NCBI GenBank assembly: GCA_032718475.1
Contig: JAUCBJ010000848.1
Span: 1 to 32,095 of the forward strand
Direction: 5' to 3'
DNA: 32,095 nucleotides
Source: Nemertoderma westbladi
Taxonomy: Eukaryota; Xenacoelomorpha; Nemertodermatida; Nemertodermatidae
The position numbers and the translations under genes are program-made. Below the pieces are notes generated by a model that worked only from the letters and a program-made list of their open reading frames with translations, did not search any database and had not been told where the DNA came from. How positions within the stretch are numbered: the first letter of the stretch is position 1; every line of letters starts with the position of its first letter. Shown here piece after piece: positions 26,231 through 32,095 of this stretch.

Positions 26231-26640
26231 TAGTTGTAGATAACTGAATCAGGTGTAAGCAAAGACCGGTATGAAATCATTGGGTAGGAGACCATTGATA
26301 AACTCAAATGATACTGTATTAAGGCAATTTGAAATATAAAAATGTTACTAACATTTTTACAGTTTATAATTGTAGTCAAAAACAGCGTTTTTTAAAGGTC
26401 TTTTTCATGGAAATTATTATTCATACAAAATACATTGTTGGTAACTCTATTACCTCTGCTATTGTAATTTTTAATTAAATTCTCGTGATTTGTGCTAAAA
26501 AGTGTTTGCATTTTATATTTACTTCAACTATATATTGTTGATTAGGCTGGTTGCTAGGAAACTGTAGGTTTCTTGGTAATTCCCTGCTAGTCAGACAGTA
26601 TTGCTTGCTTCTTTCTGTATTAATATTGAGTCTAGAATTA
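26231..26640. other. No recognisable gene
   Basis: AT-rich intergenic sequence. Only short random frames are seen. Confidence 0.5.
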
Positions 26641-26668
26641 TTATGAGAATTCATGAGAATTCTCATAA
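26641..26668. repeat. Short perfect inverted repeat
   Basis: TTATGAGAATTC, ATGA, GAATTCTCATAA: 12-bp perfect arms and a 4-nt loop in otherwise plain AT-rich sequence. Confidence 0.8.
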
Positions 26669-26988
26669 AGCTCACAAAGGAATTCAATTACAAGGTATTC
26701 TTTATTCCCCCAAAAAATGGCTTGGGTATTTATTGGGATTGGTCAATTCATTTAATAATATTTCAGTATTATTACTACATTGACATAAGATAAGTTTTAG
26801 TATTTCTGCCAAATTTAATCGCCTACACTAGGCCTACTGTAAAACACAAATTATCAGCGAATATCTGTCAACAATCACACGTACTGGTACAGTCTGTTTT
26901 TACAGTCTGAATTTACGAATTTCTGAAAATAAGTCAAATTCGTTTATTTGACACACTATCATGTCGAGGGGTCGATATTATACCCACA

Positions 26989-27025
26989 TATCCCTTGGGA
27001 TATAGATGGGTGTAAAGACACCCCC
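26989..27025. repeat. Single degenerate GGGATATAAAGAC locus
   Basis: TCCCTTGGGATATAGA followed by GGGTGTAAAGACACCC, which is itself a short palindrome-like stretch. It belongs with the arrays at 8171 and 22200. Confidence 0.5.
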
Positions 27026-27539
27026 ATCCCCCAAACCAACAAACCCACGATCCTAAATCCAAGGCCAATCGATGTGGTGAGGTATATACTGTAGATAGGT
27101 AAGGTCTCTTTTCATCTCTCATTGCAGTATATTATTACTACCTGTCGATATGCCATCTGCTGATTCTGCTATGCTAATAAAATTAATTGGAAAGCTCCAA
27201 TCCACCTGCATTGTTCCATCAATAATACAATTCTATACATAATATTAATAATATGTTAGAGTATTATTGTCCATTCACTATAAATCTGAATAAATTTATT
27301 TTAAAGATGCCTAAGGCAATTCATCAACTATCAACTATCATGCCCGTCATTGGATAATATAATATAAATCATGCATATATATGTCATAGAGTCGCTTATA
27401 GCAATATTAATTATCTACTGAGTCGATGAATGGAGCAGAACAAAGTACTAAGTAAATTGTAAATAACTAAGTTGTAAATATTTTTGCGTGAAGATTTGAT
27501 GGGGACGGGGATTTGTCCTCGTCGTTAAGTTGCTCAAAA
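27026..27539. other. No recognisable gene
   Basis: AT-rich sequence with no coding signal. Confidence 0.5.
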
Positions 27540-29030
27540 AAATACAGTAGCTCTATACAGGACTACAATGCATTTAAACTTAGACCCTCTAGTGATCACC
27601 GTCATATTTTGGCTACGGTAAGACTTAGTCCCCTCTCTAGCAGAACTAAGAAATCTGCCTTGCCACGGCATGTTGGCCCTCTCTATTGGAACAGTCCATT
27701 GTGAGATCCAGCGTAAAACTCAAGCTGAACAACAGGTATGAGGCCCTTGCACCCGAGAAAACTGATCATTGTGAGGGCTATACTGCCTTCACAGAAGCAT
27801 TATGGGGAGTCCTCTACGGAGATACACTTTTACCATTCTTGTTCATAATTGTGGTTGACTATGTTCTATGCATCTCCTTAGATCATCATAATGATGATGG
27901 GGTGATGGTACCTCCACCTACTGGCTCCAGAAGTCGAAGAAATTCTGCCAAGTACCTAACTGATTTAGACTTTGCTGATGAATTGCGGAGTACTCTCAGA
28001 ATCACAAGAGGGAGCCCAAAGACTCCTCAGCTCATTGGATGGTACAGGCTGCATTTAGTGTTGGTTGTTGGTAAACACCAAGAAGACCAAAATTTTGACA
28101 GTTAACTTTGAAAGTCCTCAAGAAATGTTTGATCGTATGAGAATAAGTTCAAAGGATGGTATGCTTGAGCAAGTGGACGACTTCTGTTACCTGGGATCAT
28201 GGATCCGGAAGTCTGGTGAGGACCTTCGAATAAGTAAAGGAAAGGCATGGCTAGCATTGAATGGGCTTTCCAGGACTTGGATGTAACAGAGAATACATCG
28301 GAAACTTAACGTCCGACTATTTAGAGCAGCAGTAGTACCAGCACATAATTTGGATTATGCGCGTTACTTAAGGTATGTGAGCAATTTGGTTTAGAATTTG
28401 ACATAGTATTTAACCCTACTAAGTCTCATTGCGTATATTTTTTGCCAAATAAATTAGGTCGAGCTGGTGACGTTTTCATTAACGGTAAATTACTTTCCTG
28501 TGTTAAAGAGATATTAGTACTCCTCTATTTGAGTCCATGCTGGGCTCTCTAACCGCTCGCGCTGAGGACACCAAATCTCTGGATGGCACATTTACCATGC
28601 TACGTCTGGTTCACTGTGTCAAGTACAATGCAGACATGTCCAACCAGACACTATATAATATTTAAGGTGTCTCATTGGTTCCCCCAGCTTGACACTAAGC
28701 CACCTCCACTTTCTAGGACATTGCTTTTGGAGTGAAAACCAGCCTGTGCACAATTTTGTGCTTTGGCAGCCCCATGAAGACATTAAGCATGGTGGACGGA
28801 CACCTTGAAGATGCGGATAATCTCCTGAAACTCATGGGGTATAGGGAGTTGTGGCTGTGCAATTTTGTTGATAAGCCGGCATAGCATTCTTAATGCTCGC
28901 TACATTTGAACTTTCCAATTATTGTGCATGTATGGTGATTAGATATTTTTGTTAAGCCAGTAGCATATCATATCAATGTGGAGCTTCAATGCAACAGGCC
29001 GATTATAATAGTAGTGGTGAAAAGTATCAC
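27540..29030 (+). pseudogene. RTE-like LINE, copy 2 (internally deleted and carrying a foreign fragment)
   Basis: Begins at the end of the endonuclease (YNAFKLRPSSDHRHILATV, with the catalytic SDH) and the connector (VRSSVKLKLNNRYEALAPE). It then jumps to the palm (GVLYGDTLLPFLFIIVVDYV), so the intervening fingers and first palm motifs are deleted. The active-site box is damaged (FADEL in place of FADDL). YLGSWIRKSGEDLRISKGKA and the tail follow with several stops. A 175-bp piece of another LINE interrupts at 28341-28515, and about 80 bp of extra sequence lies before the TAGTAG-type 3' end near 29020. Clearly older than copy 1. Confidence 0.8.
28341..28515 (+). pseudogene. Fragment of a second LINE reverse transcriptase embedded in copy 2
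   Basis: The segment reads LLKVCEQFGLEFDIVFNPTK, SHCVYFLPNK, RAGDVFINGKLL and SCVKEI: the region between the YADD box and the YLGH motif of a different LINE type, closest in style to LINE A. It has neither a 3' end nor a tail, so it did not arrive by normal target-primed reverse transcription. The host LINE matches copy 1 on both sides (...ACCAG / TAGTACTCCTCTAT...). Confidence 0.7.
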
Positions 29031-29334
29031 TTTTCAGCCACAGTCTCCTCGATGGAGTTGGTTTCTGATTGGTCCTTACTTCAGACCTTATTTGTGGTTC
29101 TTGCCTCTAGGCCGTATTTCTTTGAACCGTATCCACCATTCCCAGCCAGTAGTACCGATGACGAAAAGATAAATTAATAAAAAAAGTGCTAGAAATACTG
29201 ATTTAACTAAACTCGGATCGTTGATTAACAATCGCCATGGGTATAATGTAAAATACAATGGCTATAAATCGAATCATTTACACCATATATCTATCGCATG
29301 TGACAATTAATTTATCTTGAAAATGGTGGCGCGA
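29031..29334. other. No recognisable gene
   Basis: AT-rich sequence. It may include the 3' part of the tRNA-like repeat that starts at 29405 on the minus strand. Confidence 0.4.
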
Positions 29335-29405
29335 GAATGACATCTCGCCAGGGACTTGAACAACTTACTTGTCTCATGCCTCGATGACCATCGAACGATC
29401 ACTAT
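29335..29405 (-). repeat. tRNA-like head of a possible old SINE
   Basis: On the minus strand, GGCCGATAGTGATCGTTCGA (box A-like) is followed about 45 bp later by TTGTTCAAGTCCC (box B-like). No clean cloverleaf can be folded and no CCA is present. Either a degenerate tRNA pseudogene or the head of a SINE; the body cannot be delimited. Confidence 0.3.
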
Positions 29406-30949
29406 CGGCCACATGTTTATGCCTTTAATTGCGCACTTACTTCCTACCTTTTGATCGGCAAGATTTATGTGGTCATTCAACTTACAAGCTTGAAAACAAA
29501 AGGCACTATCATTAAGGGCATGCCATTAATGACTAATAATCTAAGTAATTTAGACTAGTAATCTAGAAAGGTATCATCCATAATTGAAATTTAATATTTG
29601 TTCAGTAGTGAACAAATGCTTTACCCACAGTTTCATCCTTATGTCATTAGCAGTTCCTGAATTATTCTGAATCAGTGCATGCTATAATGTTAACGCGTGT
29701 AAATCTGTTCATTATAGGACAGTCAATTACATTATGAATAACAAAAGTACCTCAATCACACATACGATTTTAGATTTTTAGTCACCTTCTGCATATAATG
29801 AAAATTGCATATATTGTTCCTAAAATGTTGATTGTTAGTTGTACCTATCACGTAGGTGCGCCCACTCCTTTTCTAAAACACGAATCTAGGTCAACCCACT
29901 TTTACTAAAATCTCTATATCCCTAAAAAAATTTACGGGTTGGAACTTTCCTTTATTCATCAGCGGAATATATCAAATTGACATTGCAGTTTTGTCGCACC
30001 ACAGTGATAGTTATACCGGTACCTACCTAACCTACTCTTCTTAATTGCCAAAATCAATTTTGGCCTATGCATCTGACTGTTGATTATCAAGCTGTTGTTT
30101 CTCAATCAAATTGGGTTTTCTAGAATACTCCTAAGTCTCGTTTATTGTTTTGGTTCCTTTCAACCCGCCTTTGTAATCAGCTTCTTTACTAATCTGTCTT
30201 TAAGTCGTTATAGGTGTGGAGGCCTTTTCCCGCATGATTATGTGTACGCGGGGGTTGTTTTTGAGGATTTGCTGAGATTAGCACGCTTTCTTCGGATATG
30301 ACTCCTTTTTACATTATAAGTGTTATCAGGGTCAGTGTGTCGATTGATTGTTTGGTTTCTAGTTGGAGATATTGGTAGTAATTAATTCCTAATTACTTTG
30401 AAAGTAGATTTCGTGTAACAGCAGAATATTATTATAGGGTGTTATGTTATGTTATATTGAAGTTCTGAATTTCATAATATGTATAATATTTTAAAATGTA
30501 AGTCAACTCTAAAATTTAAATTCAAATGTTATGTAGTTTAATATTAGGCGAAGAGTTTTTGTTTTCTGTGACGGACTACTATTGCGTGCTCACCATGTTA
30601 TATAAATAACAAATATTATTTTTTTATATGGAATTTATCGTAGTTGGTTTTCAATCAATTAACTTTATATCATATTTTATATCAAGCTGAGCTTTTTCCT
30701 TCAAATTACTTTACCAATCAACTGGGGTATTTTCAATCCTAATTTTCCCCATTCCCCCATGAATGGGTCTCACCTTGGCGTGATAGTTTCTTGTATTTAC
30801 ATGATGTAGTATAGTTCTGGGGCCACACTAGTATAAGTTAAGTAGTAGAAACTACTGAGAAATCTTTACATTACTTTTACAAGGATATATTTTTGAGAGG
30901 GTCTACAGTGTTGTCTACAGTCCCAGTATCATTATTATTTGTTGAAATA
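29406..30949. other. No recognisable gene
   Basis: About 1.5 kb of AT-rich sequence. A 73-codon plus-strand frame (30080-30301) is hydrophobic at first but has no recognisable domain or coding character, so it is not called. Confidence 0.5.
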
Positions 30950-30968
30950 GAATTTGCTATGCAAATTC
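30950..30968. repeat. Short palindrome containing ATGCAAAT
   Basis: GAATTTGC, TAT, GCAAATTC. It includes the octamer ATGCAAAT on the plus strand. No promoter context is visible. Confidence 0.6.
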
Positions 30969-30984
30969 AAAAGACAATAATACA

Positions 30985-31152
30985 CTGTTGTGTCCCTAGG
31001 CAAGAAACTTTAGACGTTCGTGCTTACGCCAACCAAGTGGTGCAATGGGAACTTGGCTTTGCTAGGGGGAATAATAATAATAATAGCGCTTTGAGTATGC
31101 CGAACATAGAAAAGCGATATATAATTAATAAATATTATTATTATTATTATTA
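30985..31152 (+). mobile_element. SINE copy 2, truncated (no tRNA head)
   Basis: Same family as the SINE at 25196-25494, in plus orientation: CACTGTTGTGTCCCTAGGCA, then TGGGAACTTGGCTTTGCTAG, an AATAATAAT stretch, GCGCTTTGAGTATGCCGAAC, and a tail ending (ATT)n. The pol III promoter part is absent, so it is a 5'-truncated copy. Confidence 0.8.
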
Positions 31153-32095
31153 CTTCGATAGATGTTACTGTTTGCCTTTCATAGTCTAACTTATAGTTAT
31201 TAGAAATAACAACAACTTGAAATAAATTCCCGGCAAGACACGTCAGGTTGTCGTGCCTGTAGGGTGGTGCTGGGTTCTGGCTATAAGATGTTACTACTAA
31301 GATTGTACATTGATTCGTTTGTTAAGATTAGCGATTCGTGTTTCGCATTGAATCCTGGTGTATATTCCTTCTAGGACTCTGGGTTGTATGCTGTAAAGAG
31401 CCCAACAGGGGCTGCCCTACAGCAGCATAGTCTCTACCAGTGGTAATACCGACTCTATTCATTCAATAGGAAGAGGACAGGAAGATGGAACCAATAAACC
31501 GACTGCAGTATGTAATGCTCCAACCTCATTCTGTATGGACAACACAGCAACAGCACATGTCAACACTTATTACGCACACCATATAAACTACTTCATAAAA
31601 AAATTCCTGTCGTTTTTCCAGTAAATCGTTGTCCGCATCTTCAATTAGCTACCCTATGGCTATACAATATATAACAACTGACAGTTCCTTTTTAGTAGTC
31701 CCAGAAACAAAGCAGGGTTAATTATTTATGCCAAGGAAATGTTCTCGCATTGTAAATATCACAATTACCTTGAGGCCGAAATGAAATTTTGCGAATGATT
31801 GAGTTTTCGAATGAATTTCATATGAGTCTGGGAGGGCAGGTAATCATGAAACCTTGTGATACAACTGGAACCAATTAAATTGACTAATTATTATTACCAA
31901 TTATCTTATTGGTTAGTCTTATTTCTCCAATTGTTATGAAACGTTTTAGGTTTGAATTGAATTCTAACTTTACGCAGAACATATATAATGAGATATATAA
32001 TGATATATTGGTTATTGAAATGTTTTGATTTAAGTTAATTTATATATTATATAACGAATTTGTGGAATTATTAAAATAACTAACTTGCGTTTTAT
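31153..32095. other. No recognisable gene
   Basis: AT-rich sequence to the window edge. No frame with coding character was found. Confidence 0.5.

Noticed and set aside
30080-30301. A 73-codon hydrophobic ORF
   Set aside because: No recognisable domain or conserved pattern; such lengths are expected by chance in AT-rich sequence.

Overview
This is a eukaryotic, almost certainly metazoan, window. It is AT-rich and holds no operons or bacterial-type genes. Nearly all recognisable coding sequence belongs to retroelements or to decayed transposon-related genes. The mix (CR1-like LINE, RTE-like LINEs, Penelope-like elements with GIY-YIG endonuclease, a BEL/Pao fragment, a THAP-domain relic, and tRNA-headed SINEs whose tails contain GCGCTTTGAG and GCGCTATATAA) fits a marine invertebrate such as an echinoderm, hemichordate or mollusc. 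That placement is inference.

Left end (1-900): a possible two-exon host gene on the minus strand, with a signal-peptide-like exon at 689-881 and an exon running off the window at 1-105. Its putative intron holds a foldback element with 177-bp arms that match perfectly by eye.

1.17-6.58 kb: a nearly full-length CR1-type LINE (minus, about 1461-6334) has landed inside an older RTE-like LINE relic, whose reverse transcriptase tail reads on either side. CR1 ORF1 has one amber codon, and ORF2 has one frameshift in the endonuclease.

6.7-8.8 kb: a large imperfect palindrome (about 500-bp arms) whose arms each carry a broken THAP zinc-finger exon. It is followed by an array of a short GGGATATAAAGACC-like word and a decayed FLYWCH-like reading frame.

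9.0-21.7 kb: two Penelope-like elements in inverted, head-to-head order (8970-10032 minus; about 19770-21660 plus), each internally deleted in a different way. Between them lies a 5'-truncated LINE (LINE A) that is itself split by a 7.1-kb non-LTR retrotransposon (11448-18555). The inserted element is flanked by a perfect 8-bp target duplication (TATATACA), and removing it plus one duplication restores the LINE A reading frame exactly. It has a 5' array of about 30-bp repeats, a Ser/Thr-rich ORF, an 814-codon ORF1 with a Ulp1-like (C48) protease domain, coiled coil and basic tract, an uninterrupted ORF2 with AP-type endonuclease and reverse transcriptase, and a 3' array of about 129-bp repeats. 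It is the youngest and most complete unit in the window, and the best candidate for an unusual system.

21.7-32 kb: a graveyard of short relics. These are a Cys/His-rich exon, a reverse transcriptase piece with YAND in place of YADD, a rearranged BEL/Pao fragment next to a tRNA-Lys-like primer site and a likely 374-bp LTR, two RTE-like LINE copies (one cut by a SINE, one carrying a foreign reverse transcriptase fragment), and a second SINE. The rest is AT-rich sequence with no recognisable genes.
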